Positions 34,897 through 44,372 of a DNA stretch of 64,000 nt are shown in pieces. The number at the start of each line of letters is the position of its first letter. The first letter of the stretch is position 1. Location: contig CP159990.1 in NCBI GenBank assembly GCA_040702975.1, positions 124,001 to 188,000 on the forward strand, written 5' to 3'. The stretch is from Roseburia hominis (GTDB lineage Bacteria; Bacillota; Clostridia; Lachnospirales; Lachnospiraceae). Below the pieces are notes generated by a model. The model had not been told where the DNA came from. It saw nothing but the letters and a program-made list of their open reading frames with translations, and did not search any database. The position numbers and the translations under genes are program-made.

Positions 34897-35395
34897 AAAT
34901 ACTCCTCCCGTGCGCCACACCGATAATAGCGGGATATTTGTCAACCTTGATTAGATGCAGCGCTTCCATGCCCAACTCCGGGAATGCCATGACCTTTTGC
35001 TCTGTCGTCTTGGCGCCTAGTAGCGCCGTCACTGGCGGTATCACCGCAAATACGGCGTTATACTTGTCCAGTGCCGCAATCGTCTCGGGGTGAAGTTGCC
35101 CCTTACCAAGGTGCAACTTGATGCCCGCTTTACTGAGTGGTTCTATGCTACTCTCGATTTCCAGTTTATTGGAGCTTGTCGGTCCTACTCCCGCAAGGCT
35201 TACCGCCGTGTGAAAGATCACCTGTCCGCGCAGATCCACGCCAAGGTCTCCCACTGTACCATCCTCAATCATCTTCAGCACTTTCGGAAGCACAGCATCA
35301 CGGCCGCAGAGAATATATCCACTGATCTCCACGGTATCACCTACCTGTAGTCCGGCTGCAGCTTCTTCTGAAATTGGTGTGGTTAACTCAATCAT
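34889..35395 (-). CDS. Fe-S fumarate hydratase-type, beta subunit
   Basis: A 168-aa protein of the C-terminal half of class I fumarase/tartrate dehydratase: DTVEISGYILCGRDAVLPK, LRGQVIFHTAVSLAGVGPT, and LHLGKGQLHPETI at the active site. Start set at 35395 with GAGGAAAG just upstream; earlier ATGs at 35416 and 35431 lack a ribosome site. It overlaps the alpha gene by 8 bp, so the subunits are made together. Substrate (fumarate, tartrate or mesaconate) cannot be told from sequence alone. Confidence 0.85.
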   Translation of the reverse strand: MIELTTPISEEAAAGLQVGDTVEISGYILCGRDAVLPKVLKMIEDGTVGDLGVDLRGQVIFHTAVSLAGVGPTSSNKLEIESSIEPLSKAGIKLHLGKGQLHPETIAALDKYNAVFAVIPPVTALLGAKTTEQKVMAFPELGMEALHLIKVDKYPAIIGVAHGRSIYD

Positions 35396-35494
35396 AGTTC
35401 TTTCCTCGTTCTTCATCTTTTTACCTATCACCTAACTCAGTATCTTTCATTTATATTAATATGCGGCTAGGATGACAAGTAGATATAAGCTATA

Positions 35495-36640
35495 CTACTC
35501 GTTCACCGCAAACAGTTTTACATAACCACTCTCGTTCTTAATGACACCAAACGCTCTCGCCCGATTGTAAATCTTCTTCGCCCAGTTTGTATGAGGTTTA
35601 ATCTCATTCATCTTATTACCACCGGAACCTTTTACTACACCACCACCGGTGCCAAGGATCTGGCAGGCATCATCGTACTCTTCTTTTGTGACGGCCATCA
35701 GCGCATTCACAAACTTGACATGTGTCGGGTGAATAACGGTACGCCCAACAAATCCGTTTGCCTTGTCCAAAATCACTTCACGGAGCAGTCCGTCAATTTC
35801 ATTATTCACTAACGGTTGTCGCCTCATCAAATAATCCTCTATACCATGATGCGGAAGTTCTTCAAACATCATCTCTTTGGGTGCGCGGAAATATTCCCAG
35901 ACAGGACCGGATATCACATAGTCGTTGTTTCGTCCACAGACATTGATTATATCAGACAGGCACTCACGGACAGTCAAAATATCGTAAAGGCTGTATTCCA
36001 CGCCACGCCTTACTCCAAACACGGAACTGAAGTCCGTGCCACCAACGCGAACCTGCAACACCAGATCATGATATTTATCCAGTATCTTTTTTATGCCTGT
36101 CAATTCCTGCATTCGGCTCTCTTTATAGGCGACTTCCGGGTCTTCAATGATAGGCATACCATAAATGATCTCACCAAACCTGTCATTCAAATCTTGTAAA
36201 TAGGCGTAATATTCATACCCATTCTCCGCATTGAACTTTGGAAAATTGATGCCGCATAAAGATTTAACCTCCTGCTTGGTTAGCTTTTCCCCGAATGCTT
36301 TGAACTGGACAAGATTACGGATACGGACAAAAATCAAAGGCACATGGTCAGAATCCAGTTTTCCATTTTCCGCAGCTTCTGTGACAGTCGCCAGCAGATG
36401 ATGAACATTCTCCATCGCCTCCGGAACCTTCTCCTCCGGGCAGGCGTCCTCAAAGCAAAGAACCATTGTGGTAAGTCCCGGCATAGAATGATTCAGGATC
36501 TTTGGTGTAAAATCCTTGAAGCCAGGCATATACATGGTAGCACCAAGACAGTATTGCAGGAGCTCACGATCCGTATATTTATTAAAATGTTCGGGCTCAA
36601 CTACAAATTTAAAATCCGGATTATATAAATGGTGTCTCAT
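35495..36640 (-). CDS. HpcH/HpaI aldolase/citrate-lyase-like protein
   Basis: A 381-aa TIM-barrel C-C lyase. The N-terminal block LGATMYMPG and GLTTMVLCFEDA holds the pattern of the CitE-like C-C bond lyases found in Ter operons. Later come FVRIRN, a likely metal-binding IIEDPEVAYKES and VRVGGTDFSSVFGVRRG. It should cleave or form a carbon-carbon bond next to a carboxylate, for instance in a citramalate- or malate-type substrate. The link to Ter proteins is only similarity; it sits here in a metabolic operon 20 bp after the TIM-barrel gene, and its partner hydratase genes follow. Confidence 0.82.
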   Translation of the reverse strand: MRHHLYNPDFKFVVEPEHFNKYTDRELLQYCLGATMYMPGFKDFTPKILNHSMPGLTTMVLCFEDACPEEKVPEAMENVHHLLATVTEAAENGKLDSDHVPLIFVRIRNLVQFKAFGEKLTKQEVKSLCGINFPKFNAENGYEYYAYLQDLNDRFGEIIYGMPIIEDPEVAYKESRMQELTGIKKILDKYHDLVLQVRVGGTDFSSVFGVRRGVEYSLYDILTVRECLSDIINVCGRNNDYVISGPVWEYFRAPKEMMFEELPHHGIEDYLMRRQPLVNNEIDGLLREVILDKANGFVGRTVIHPTHVKFVNALMAVTKEEYDDACQILGTGGGVVKGSGGNKMNEIKPHTNWAKKIYNRARAFGVIKNESGYVKLFAVNE

Positions 36641-36662
36641 ACCTAAAAACTATCCTTTCTTC

Positions 36663-37562
36663 TTACAAACTCCCCTTCGGGCTCCATATTGCCTCCGGGT
36701 AATACTCATCAATCATTCGCTTAACGAGGCTGCACTGCTTTGCACGTTTACGGGCATCATCCTCTGTACTGTCCCAGGAATGGGTAGCCGCCACGGAACC
36801 GCCGGTCTTCAGATAGATTGGCGCGGCAATCCGAATCATCTCCGGCACTTCATAATGGCGAATAAATCCTCCCGTAGACTTCGGGTTCTCAGTATGAATA
36901 TCAATAGGACAATCAACCGCCTGGCGCATTGCCGCAAGCATCTGAAGCTGAATATCCCGTACCGGGTTAATGGAATCTGCACCGATGCTTTCCAGCAGCT
37001 TTGCAGAGCAGGGATTCCCGTGGCCGGCGTGGGCAGAAACCTTAAAGTGGCAGTCCTCTGGAATCTCCCCCGCTTTTCTCATCTCGTTCAGAATCCACAG
37101 GCTGCCCTCATCGTACACCAGGAAACCACGGCATCCCAATCTCGCAGCCCTCTTGACATCCTCAACGGCCCTGACAATCTGCTCCTGACCACGCAGACGA
37201 TAGCCCATGCGCACGCCCTCTTCGGTATGTACAGAAGCGGATGTATCTGTGGTAGCACGCGGGCCGATAGCCAGAATCAAATCAGTCTGCCATTCATGAG
37301 CCAACTCCACCATCTTGCTGATTTCTTCATCCGTCAATCGCATAATTCCCTGCGTCTGGGTTACGCGATGCAGATATAATCCATAGCCGTCCATCGCCTC
37401 CAGTAATGCTCTCATCACCTTTGGTCCCTGGATTCCGGGCACTTCAAAACGATACTGCCCTCCATCCTTAAAGCGTTTCTCAGATGTCGGCAAATCATAT
37501 GCGTCCCCACCGGGTAATCCAACAGATTTCAAAAAATCTCTTGTCCTATCCATACTGTTCAT
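36663..37562 (-). CDS. TIM-barrel protein of unknown function
   Basis: Not firmly recognised. A 299-aa protein with alternating helix and strand of a TIM barrel: RFEVPGIQGPKVMRAL, LILAIGPRA, GCRGFLVYDEGSLWIL, FKVSAHAGHGNPCSAKLL and CPIDIHTENP. The conserved His residues in HAGHG and DIHTEN may bind a metal or substrate. It recalls peptidase U32-like or aldolase-like barrels but lacks their clear signature. It lies between the decarboxylase and the HpcH/HpaI lyase on the same strand, so it is likely a step of the same pathway. Confidence 0.6.
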   Translation of the reverse strand: MNSMDRTRDFLKSVGLPGGDAYDLPTSEKRFKDGGQYRFEVPGIQGPKVMRALLEAMDGYGLYLHRVTQTQGIMRLTDEEISKMVELAHEWQTDLILAIGPRATTDTSASVHTEEGVRMGYRLRGQEQIVRAVEDVKRAARLGCRGFLVYDEGSLWILNEMRKAGEIPEDCHFKVSAHAGHGNPCSAKLLESIGADSINPVRDIQLQMLAAMRQAVDCPIDIHTENPKSTGGFIRHYEVPEMIRIAAPIYLKTGGSVAATHSWDSTEDDARKRAKQCSLVKRMIDEYYPEAIWSPKGSL

Positions 37563-37623
37563 AATGCATTCCTTTCTCCGGTTTTTCCGGCAAGTAATAT
37601 TTTTTATTTCTGCACTCGGATTC

Positions 37624-38754
37624 TTAGTTGCTCAAGTTTTCCATCAGTGCATTAATAGACTCTCTATGGTCAAAAATAATAGGCGGAAGTTTGCTGTTCA
37701 GTCCTTTGTGTATACGGCAGTCTATAAAAGACGCTCTGCCGCAGTCCTTCAATTTTTCAACCGCTTTTACCAACTCGTTCTCTGTTTCTACGGCGTTTCC
37801 AACTGTCTCATATCCGCACGCCCTTGCAATGGAAGTGAAGTCGATCAGATGACCAGCAGATGGCTGGCCTCCAACAGACTCATGCGCCCCATTGTTGAGA
37901 ATCACATGCATAAAGTTAGGAGCTTTCAGTTTGCTCACCATCGTCATAGCGCCCATGTGCATCATAGCTGCCGAATCACCATCCAAGACAACCACATGTC
38001 TTTCAGGCTTCTCCAGTGCTATACCAAGTGCCACCGAGGAAGCATGCCCCATCGAGCCGACATTCAGAAAGTCATGCGCTTTCGTCTCATTCCGCTTCTC
38101 CCGCAAGAAGAATAATTCTCTGGTTGCACGACCGGTCGTGGCGGAGTAGATTGTATCATCCGGCATGTGGTCAAGAATTACCTCGATAGCCTCTTCTCGG
38201 CTCATGGGGTAAGTCGCATCCACGTTGTTGGGCTTGTCCGGATCGGCCATGACGCCTTTCGGTGCGATAAATGCATACACGCCTCTTGTCTCGATGCAGT
38301 ACTTCACTGCTTCTTCCACAGTCTTCTCGAACTCATCATTATCATCGATGAGAATAGTGTATGGGATGTGCAGGATGTCCAGAAGGCTCGTGGTAATCTC
38401 CCCTTGCAACTTATGCTGCGGATGATTCGGCTCGGTGATTCCCTGTCCTCGCCAACCAATGAGCAGGAGCATCGGAACGGCATACACATTCTTATCTACA
38501 AGGCTCGCCAACGGATTGATGGCATTCCCTTCTCCGCTATTCTGCATATAGACGAGGGGAATCTCTTTCGTTGCCAGGTAATGCCCCGCCGCAAGCGCCA
38601 CCGCGTTGCCTTCATTGGCTGTGATTACATTCCGGTCGCCGCATTTTGCCAAGGCATAATTGCAGAAGCCGTTCAGGTAACTGTCTGGCACGCCGGTGAA
38701 GTAGCTCACACCGTGCTGCCCCAGCACTTCAAATACTTTCTTCTGATCTAACAT
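37624..38754 (-). CDS. TPP-dependent decarboxylase, phosphonopyruvate/sulfopyruvate type
   Basis: A 376-aa thiamine-diphosphate enzyme. The N-terminal half has FTGVPDSYLNGF and ITANEGNAVALAAGHYLA with the catalytic Glu that activates TPP. The C-terminal half has the TPP/Mg motif, GDS..NN (VVLDGDSAAMMHMG through HVILNNGAHES), and GSMGHASSVALGIAL. The whole matches phosphonopyruvate decarboxylase (AepY) and the related sulfopyruvate decarboxylase. No PEP mutase is present in the window, so a phosphonate substrate is not supported; another 2-oxo acid is possible. It follows the aldo/keto reductase gene by 21 bp, which could reduce the aldehyde it would make. Confidence 0.82.
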   Translation of the reverse strand: MLDQKKVFEVLGQHGVSYFTGVPDSYLNGFCNYALAKCGDRNVITANEGNAVALAAGHYLATKEIPLVYMQNSGEGNAINPLASLVDKNVYAVPMLLLIGWRGQGITEPNHPQHKLQGEITTSLLDILHIPYTILIDDNDEFEKTVEEAVKYCIETRGVYAFIAPKGVMADPDKPNNVDATYPMSREEAIEVILDHMPDDTIYSATTGRATRELFFLREKRNETKAHDFLNVGSMGHASSVALGIALEKPERHVVVLDGDSAAMMHMGAMTMVSKLKAPNFMHVILNNGAHESVGGQPSAGHLIDFTSIARACGYETVGNAVETENELVKAVEKLKDCGRASFIDCRIHKGLNSKLPPIIFDHRESINALMENLSN

Positions 38755-38775
38755 TCTTTCGCTCTTCGCCTCCTG

Positions 38776-39747
38776 TCACTTCTTCTCTCCGCCAACCGAG
38801 CCTTTGCCCTTATACAACGTAAAGTATTCCGGGCTGTCTCCTTTTGTGATCTCCCACGCCATTTCAAACGCATCGACCACATTCTCAGGCAGCGGGCCCG
38901 CTTTCACTGTTTCCATGTTCTGAAGCAGGTGGTTCAGCTTAGATGCACCAATCAGGATTGCGTCTCCACGCTTTTCATCCAGCATTGAGTGGTATGCCAG
39001 CCAACGGTAAGTCGCTTCAATCGTGGTAATGCCGTGCTTTTCTGCTGCTGTTTTTATTGTTTCGACTGCTTTGAAATAGCTTTCTTTCCAGTAACGCTTC
39101 TGGTAGTTTGGCCGATGGGTAAAACGACCATCAGTAGGTGTAGCGTCAAAGGATGTATAACGGCCAGTCAGCAAGCCGCCGCACATGGGGTTATAGGCAT
39201 AAAAGCGCATGCCGAAGTTATTCAAGCAGTCATTCAGTTCCACTTCCGCTTTACGGGTCAGCGGATTATAGACGCCCTCAAAAACTGTTGGCTTGACCCA
39301 GCCGTGCTTGTAGCAGATATGCCAAACATCCGCCAACATCCATGCGGGGAAATTAGAGAGTCCCAGCTCCCTAAACTTTCCCTGATCATGCATATCAGCC
39401 ATCGCGGACAGCACTGATTCCACCGGCGTTGCGGGATCAGGGAAATGCAGGAACACAGTGTCCACACTGTCCAGGTTGAGCCGGGCGAGGCTCTCATTCA
39501 CCTGCTTGTAGGCCGCATCCGCATCGAGCTTCCCGGAGATTCGAGGATTGACCTTCGTGGCAATCTTGAAGGTTCGGTTCAGTCCCGGCAGCACCTCGCC
39601 CAGCAGTCGCTCACAGTTTCCTTCGTTATAGACATACGCCGTGTCCAGTTCTTCTCCGCCGTTTTTCAGAAAAGTGTTGATAAATAAACCAACATCAGGA
39701 GGAAACACACTCTCTCCAAATGTCATCGTTCCGAGTACTAATTTCAT
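38776..39747 (-). CDS. Aldo/keto reductase
   Basis: A 323-aa NADPH-dependent aldo/keto reductase. It shows the catalytic Asp and Tyr in GEELDTAYVYNEG, a Lys in KIATKVNPR, the His in VDTVFLHFPDP and the strand LGLSNFPAWML. The C-terminal cofactor region ILIGASKLNHLLQN is present. It probably reduces a small aldehyde or ketone produced by the decarboxylase or lyase of the same operon. It starts 5 bp after the MmgE/PrpD gene ends. Confidence 0.87.
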   Translation of the reverse strand: MKLVLGTMTFGESVFPPDVGLFINTFLKNGGEELDTAYVYNEGNCERLLGEVLPGLNRTFKIATKVNPRISGKLDADAAYKQVNESLARLNLDSVDTVFLHFPDPATPVESVLSAMADMHDQGKFRELGLSNFPAWMLADVWHICYKHGWVKPTVFEGVYNPLTRKAEVELNDCLNNFGMRFYAYNPMCGGLLTGRYTSFDATPTDGRFTHRPNYQKRYWKESYFKAVETIKTAAEKHGITTIEATYRWLAYHSMLDEKRGDAILIGASKLNHLLQNMETVKAGPLPENVVDAFEMAWEITKGDSPEYFTLYKGKGSVGGEKK

Positions 39748-39752
39748 TATGA

Positions 39753-41099
39753 TTATGCCCCTCCCTTTAATACACGCATCGGATTCTTGAACTTCTCTTT
39801 ACCTTCGATCTTTTCTATTGCCTGGACAAGTCCCATAAGTGCATCTTCGTCAGCCTGACCTTTTGCACAAGTCCTAAGTTTACCGATAATGTCATCTCTC
39901 ATCAGTGGCTTCTCCGGATCTCCCTTGGGAACCAATACCGTCTCCTCATACCTTCTACCATCCCTAAGTACCACCTCAACTCGTGTACCTCTGATGCCCT
40001 TACTCCTATCTTCCATGGATAAATCCGGAACCAGCTCCGTCTTCGTTATCAAGTCCAGTACTTCTTTTGTAAGCCTCGGCGGGTTCATATCCGCAATGCC
40101 ATAGGAACCATTCAGAAGTCCACAAACCAGCGTATACTGAATAGAAAACTTCGTCTCATTCTGATCTTTAGGAATTATGATCCCAGCCAGTTTGATGGCA
40201 TTGGGGTAGATATACACATTAATCTTCTCTATCTCTTCCGCCTTTACTTTTCTATGTAAGGCAACCGCAGCATCGATCCCGCAGTGCGTGTGGCGGCAAG
40301 ATGGATAAAGCTTGAAATAACAGTCATGGAGCAGCAGGTGGTCGCTTCCTTTCAGATATTTTTCATGAAACTCAGCGGTCACAGCATGAAACCAGCCGTT
40401 CTGCCCTTCCAATGCTTCTGTAGGTCCTTGCACACCTTCGTTTGCCAGCATCGCCGCAAACACACCATTCTCCGCCGCCTTACCGGGATTTAGCGGTTTG
40501 ATTGCCGGCCGCGAATCACCATAGGAGAGCAAACCTCCGGTCATTGTGGTTGCCAGAGCGATAGCGTCCTCGATTCCCTGTGCATCCAAGTGGTACAGCC
40601 TTGCACAGGCAGCAGCACAGGCAAGTGTACCGGCCATCCCAGTTGAATGGAATCCTCTACTCACTAATCCTGGCTGCGCAGCGGAGGAGATCCTGATATA
40701 CGCTTCGTATCCTGTGGCTAATGCCACCAATACATCCTTATTGCTGCTCTCCAGCTTATCCGCCAAGGCAAACACGGCAGGGATGAGATGGACACCAGCA
40801 TGGCCAGCAGCCTTTTTATTCCCATCGTCCAACTCCGCACCGTGGCCGTAGACAGAATTCATGAAAGCAGCCAAACGTGCCGGATACCTTTTCTCCTGCA
40901 GGAACACTGTGCTCTCCTCTGCTCCGCCCTGCAGATACACGACCTTCTCCACTTTCTCATTAAAATTCCGGTTCTGCTTGTACCCGGCATAGGTAGCCGC
41001 AAAGAAATCGATTAAAAGCTTATGTAGTTGATTAACATCTTCCCTCTTAAGTTCTTGTATTCGAAATAAATCCTGTGCAAGATTTGTACTAATCCCCAT
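39753..41099 (-). CDS. MmgE/PrpD family protein (2-methylcitrate dehydratase-like)
   Basis: A 448-aa member of the MmgE/PrpD/cis-aconitate decarboxylase family: FMNSVYGHGAELDDGNKKAAGHAGVHLIPAV read across residues 92-122, GYEAYIRISSAAQPG, GFHSTGMAGTLACAAA and YKLYPSCRHTHCGIDAAV (written with Lys as FKLYPSCRHTHCG). These are the substrate-binding blocks. Members dehydrate methylcitrate or decarboxylate cis-aconitate, and many are of unknown specificity. It is the first gene of the operon. The LysR pseudogene lies just upstream on the same strand. Confidence 0.83.
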   Translation of the reverse strand: MGISTNLAQDLFRIQELKREDVNQLHKLLIDFFAATYAGYKQNRNFNEKVEKVVYLQGGAEESTVFLQEKRYPARLAAFMNSVYGHGAELDDGNKKAAGHAGVHLIPAVFALADKLESSNKDVLVALATGYEAYIRISSAAQPGLVSRGFHSTGMAGTLACAAACARLYHLDAQGIEDAIALATTMTGGLLSYGDSRPAIKPLNPGKAAENGVFAAMLANEGVQGPTEALEGQNGWFHAVTAEFHEKYLKGSDHLLLHDCYFKLYPSCRHTHCGIDAAVALHRKVKAEEIEKINVYIYPNAIKLAGIIIPKDQNETKFSIQYTLVCGLLNGSYGIADMNPPRLTKEVLDLITKTELVPDLSMEDRSKGIRGTRVEVVLRDGRRYEETVLVPKGDPEKPLMRDDIIGKLRTCAKGQADEDALMGLVQAIEKIEGKEKFKNPMRVLKGGA

Positions 41100-41151
41100 A
41101 CTGACTCCTTCTATAAATCCTATAATCTTTTGCCTATAGCTAAGATAAAAA

Positions 41152-41909
41152 TCAAGGTTCGAGCATCTTGTGCATCATTTGCTTCAATAAAACTACAGCC
41201 TCGGGCAAATATTGACCCTTCCGGTACATCACTACGATTTTCCTCTCCGGTATTATCTCTTTAATGGAGTAATACGAGATACCTTGCATCTTTTTCACCA
41301 GACACCCGGGAATGAAAACTGCACCAATGCTTTCCTATACCATTTCCACAAGAACCTCCAGATAAAAGCACTCCACCTCTTTTCTCAAATCCAGCTTATA
41401 CTTCCTGACCAAACCATCCAGTTCTCTCTGCATCAAATGTTCCTCATTTAGCATTGCAAAGGGAATGCCGTTCAGAGCAGTGGAACTGATCATCAGGGAC
41501 TTGCAGATTTAATCGTCCTCAGCTTCTATTCGCAGTGTTAAGGGCACAGCAACCACACTATCTTCCACAAAATGTGTCTCATAGAAGGAAATGTTATCAT
41601 CCACAGAGAGATACTATTACCAGATCAAACTCTCCATGCGCAGATGCTTCCAGAGGATTCTTTCTTTTTCACGCTTCATTCTGCAATATAAAGTCTGGAT
41701 AGAGAGCTTTGAAGACTCTCACTATCTTCGGCATTAGCGCCACAGATCGATGAGCTGAGATTCCTATGGGCATTGTCCCGACTTGTATGCTGTAATATCA
41801 GATATCTGCTCTTCGATCTGGTGCTCTAGATCCAGCACCTTCCGATCTATGCAGAGAATGTGTGTGCATCGGCTAATGTGAGGACATACTTAAGTTGTTT
41901 AAGGTTCAT
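41152..41909 (-). pseudogene. Decayed LysR-type regulator
   Basis: The minus strand keeps a LysR start, MNLKQLKYVLTLADAHTFSA, which then runs into a stop and loses the rest of the HTH. Several stops follow. Further on are fragments of the effector-binding domain: ALNGIPFAMLNEEHLMQREL and IGAVFIPGCLVKKMQG after a stop. The C-terminal piece reads GISYYSIKEIIPERKIVV and MYRKGQYLPEAVVLLKQMM. Its length is shorter than the usual 900 bp, so deletions also occurred. It probably once controlled the MmgE/PrpD operon directly downstream. Confidence 0.8.
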
Positions 41910-42082
41910 GCGGGTGCCATTATATAGAGTTTCTTCTGCCTTTAGCAAAGTCGCCGTAATAATCTGATCCATATCGTAGTACTTGTACTCGCCGATTCAA
42001 CCACTTAATGAAGAGTCCACAAATGTTCCATCATACTTCTAATCTCATCTTCCGATTTCTGCTTTACTACAATATTGGGACT

Positions 42083-42682
42083 CTACCCAAACACGATGCA
42101 GTTGTCAGGAATGCTCTCATTAAGCAAGTATGCATTTGCAGAGACGATGACATTACTGCCAATGTGTGAATCACCGAGAATCTTGCTGTTGGCGTACATT
42201 AGTATAGAATCACCCAAGGTAGGATAACTGAGTTTCCCATTCTTACGGTTCCCGCCGATAGTGGTTCCTTGATACAAAAACAGATACTCTCCTATTGTTG
42301 CCCTTCCCACTACCGATCCCAATGGGTGCTCGGCAGACCAGATGGACGGAAACTGAACAGCATAAAACCAATCAACAGAATTCATAATTTTGTTAAGGTA
42401 ATATACATTATCCGCAGCATCCTGATACTCATCCAAATAAAGCTGATTCGCATAGGTGCACAGAAAAACAGCATACTGAGCAGAATGCGTTACATGAAAT
42501 GCAGCCTGTCCATCTGATTGAAAGATGGAACCTTTTCGATGAGAGAAGTTGTATTCTGTGCGTATTAGAGCTTTCTTAAGCGATGAGTATGCTTCTTCCG
42601 GTACCCCTCCCGATAGCCAAAAATTGCTGATCTGGTGGTTTACCAATTCAAAAATCTCCTGGTCTGTATATTCACAAATCAT
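42083..42682 (-). CDS. Serine acetyltransferase-like hexapeptide protein, end truncated
   Basis: A 199-aa left-handed beta-helix protein related to serine O-acetyltransferase (LVNHQISNFWLSGG at the N-terminus; hexapeptide turns LGSVVGRATIGEYLFLYQGT and ILGDSHIGSNVIVSANAYL). It transfers an acetyl group, possibly to a sugar or amino acid. The frame ends with TAG after CIVFG, but if that codon were CAG it would continue in frame for 25 codons (SPNIVVKQKSEDEIRSMMEHL and onward) to a stop at 42005-42007, which is the normal length for the family. The loss is likely a recent point mutation. It is the last gene of the nonulosonate block and overlaps the cytidylyltransferase gene by 4 bp. Confidence 0.8.
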   Translation of the reverse strand: MICEYTDQEIFELVNHQISNFWLSGGVPEEAYSSLKKALIRTEYNFSHRKGSIFQSDGQAAFHVTHSAQYAVFLCTYANQLYLDEYQDAADNVYYLNKIMNSVDWFYAVQFPSIWSAEHPLGSVVGRATIGEYLFLYQGTTIGGNRKNGKLSYPTLGDSILMYANSKILGDSHIGSNVIVSANAYLLNESIPDNCIVFG

Positions 42683-43443
42683 GTCAGCTTCCTCTTCATG
42701 AAGGCAAACGCGGTAGAAAACTCATCTTTATTTTCAAACAGATATTTCGCTATTACCTGCATTAATTCAAAATCGTTCTCGTGGTCAAGATCAAGAATCC
42801 CCGTATCGTACATCTGAATAATCTCGCAATATCCGTCCAGTACGCCTTTTCCTGTTTGGAGAAACGCAGGATTGTAAGCATACAATGAAGCATTCATATC
42901 GTAAACGGCAGGAGCCTGCTGCCTTGCCACAAAGTCAGAATTCAGGACTTTCTTCACGCCCTTCTCACTTTCTATGACCATGTTAAAATAGGGGTTCCTG
43001 CGAGAGCCCGTCACAGAAAATGTTACATCAGCGTTTACCTTCTTTTGCTTCTCAACTAATGCATCAATGTCTTTTGCAGTGCGAAGCGGAGAGGTAAGAT
43101 CAAGGTCGACTACCATCACATAATGCCGTCTGGTCTTCTCCTTCATTTGAAGAAAAGTATCCAATATAACTGCTGTTTTAGGAATTCTGTCCTCGGCCAA
43201 CTCTGCCTTCCTGTCTATCACAGACAGATCTATGAAGGGATTCTCCTCGGCCATCTTAATCAGTTCAGAGCTGTCGGTATTCACCGCTACATCGATATGG
43301 TCTGTCGCATATTCCTCAATATATTGCGCGATTGCCGCAAAAGTATAATATGGGAGCGGATACCCGAGAAACTCCCGGATATTTTTATTCTTAATCCCCT
43401 TTGAGCCGGCTCTGCCGCATACAGTAAATAAAATATTCATCAT
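42679..43443 (-). CDS. Acylneuraminate cytidylyltransferase family protein
   Basis: A 254-aa CMP-sugar synthetase. It has the nucleotide loop CGRAGSKGIKNKN, VNTDSSELIKMAEE, and a DLTSPLRTAKDIDALV strand typical of NeuA/PseF/LegF enzymes, which attach CMP to a nonulosonic acid. The window has a second such gene at 45401, so this copy may act on a different acid or a different donor. It overlaps the Gfo/Idh gene by 4 bp. Substrate identity is not set by the sequence. Confidence 0.83.
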   Translation of the reverse strand: MMNILFTVCGRAGSKGIKNKNIREFLGYPLPYYTFAAIAQYIEEYATDHIDVAVNTDSSELIKMAEENPFIDLSVIDRKAELAEDRIPKTAVILDTFLQMKEKTRRHYVMVVDLDLTSPLRTAKDIDALVEKQKKVNADVTFSVTGSRRNPYFNMVIESEKGVKKVLNSDFVARQQAPAVYDMNASLYAYNPAFLQTGKGVLDGYCEIIQMYDTGILDLDHENDFELMQVIAKYLFENKDEFSTAFAFMKRKLT

Positions 43444-44372
43444 CTGTCACCTGCCCATCCTTGTGTCAACTTCATCGTATTGATTGCATCTTGAATGGAA
43501 TTGTCTGAATCTCCTATTTTCATCAATTCCAAGAAATGGATAAGCTCTCTTTTCTGAAAATCATTTCTATGATCCCCAAAATTAATTACTTTCCCGGATT
43601 TCATAAATGTAATTTTGCCGGACACAAGGTCACCTACAACCGTATCGTCTTCGGTAAACAGCATAACCTCCCGGATTGTCTTTCTTCCAAAATAATCCAG
43701 ATGAAGCTCTACAAACTTATCCGCATATTCAGCAATATAAAGTGCAGTATCCTCACAGTTCAGTTCGAGATTAGATTTCTTACCACTCTTATATATGACA
43801 TCTGTGGGCATTCCAAACAAATACTTCAGATAATCCCACTCATGAATGAGGTCTATCGAAACTCCTCCGCCAAGTTCCTTATGCGAACTGTAAGTATCCC
43901 GGTAATCTATCCCAGGTCTCCACTCTGGCAAATAGCTGGAACTGATACACCTCACGCCTATGACTCGGTTTTCTTTTACAAACGTTTTCAAATACTGGAT
44001 CACATTTGTGTATCGCAGAGGACACGCCACATAATATAGGTTATCTTCTCGTATGCAAAGATTCTCTGCTTGTTGTAGCTTACGGACAGAAGTCACGGGT
44101 TTTTCTATAAAAAAATTCGATGCTTTTCCGTTCACCTCAAAAAGAGTATCTAAATGAAAATCCGTAGGATTTGTAATAAAAATTGCGTCGTAGTTCCCTG
44201 GCAAATCATCTGTTGAATGATAGACCGTATCAATTCCTATATCCAAGTCCCAGCTATTTGATCTCCTGACGGCATCGACCAGCAGTGCAAACCCATGCTC
44301 TTCCGCAATCTCTTTCAGATTACTTATATGACGTTTAGCTATCGAACCGATCCCAATAAAACAGATTTTCAT
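43440..44372 (-). CDS. Gfo/Idh/MocA family oxidoreductase (first of two)
   Basis: A 310-aa NAD(P)-dependent oxidoreductase. The Rossmann start CFIGIGSIAKRHISNL and the EKPV segment (NFFIEKPVTSVRKL) are typical, and the following C-terminal alpha/beta domain has HEWDYLKYLFG with the usual catalytic His. It should oxidise or reduce a sugar or nucleotide sugar. It lies between the second cytidylyltransferase and another Gfo/Idh gene; related enzymes (PtmF-type) occur in legionaminic-acid clusters. Overlaps both neighbours by 4 bp. Confidence 0.83.
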   Translation of the reverse strand: MKICFIGIGSIAKRHISNLKEIAEEHGFALLVDAVRRSNSWDLDIGIDTVYHSTDDLPGNYDAIFITNPTDFHLDTLFEVNGKASNFFIEKPVTSVRKLQQAENLCIREDNLYYVACPLRYTNVIQYLKTFVKENRVIGVRCISSSYLPEWRPGIDYRDTYSSHKELGGGVSIDLIHEWDYLKYLFGMPTDVIYKSGKKSNLELNCEDTALYIAEYADKFVELHLDYFGRKTIREVMLFTEDDTVVGDLVSGKITFMKSGKVINFGDHRNDFQKRELIHFLELMKIGDSDNSIQDAINTMKLTQGWAGDR

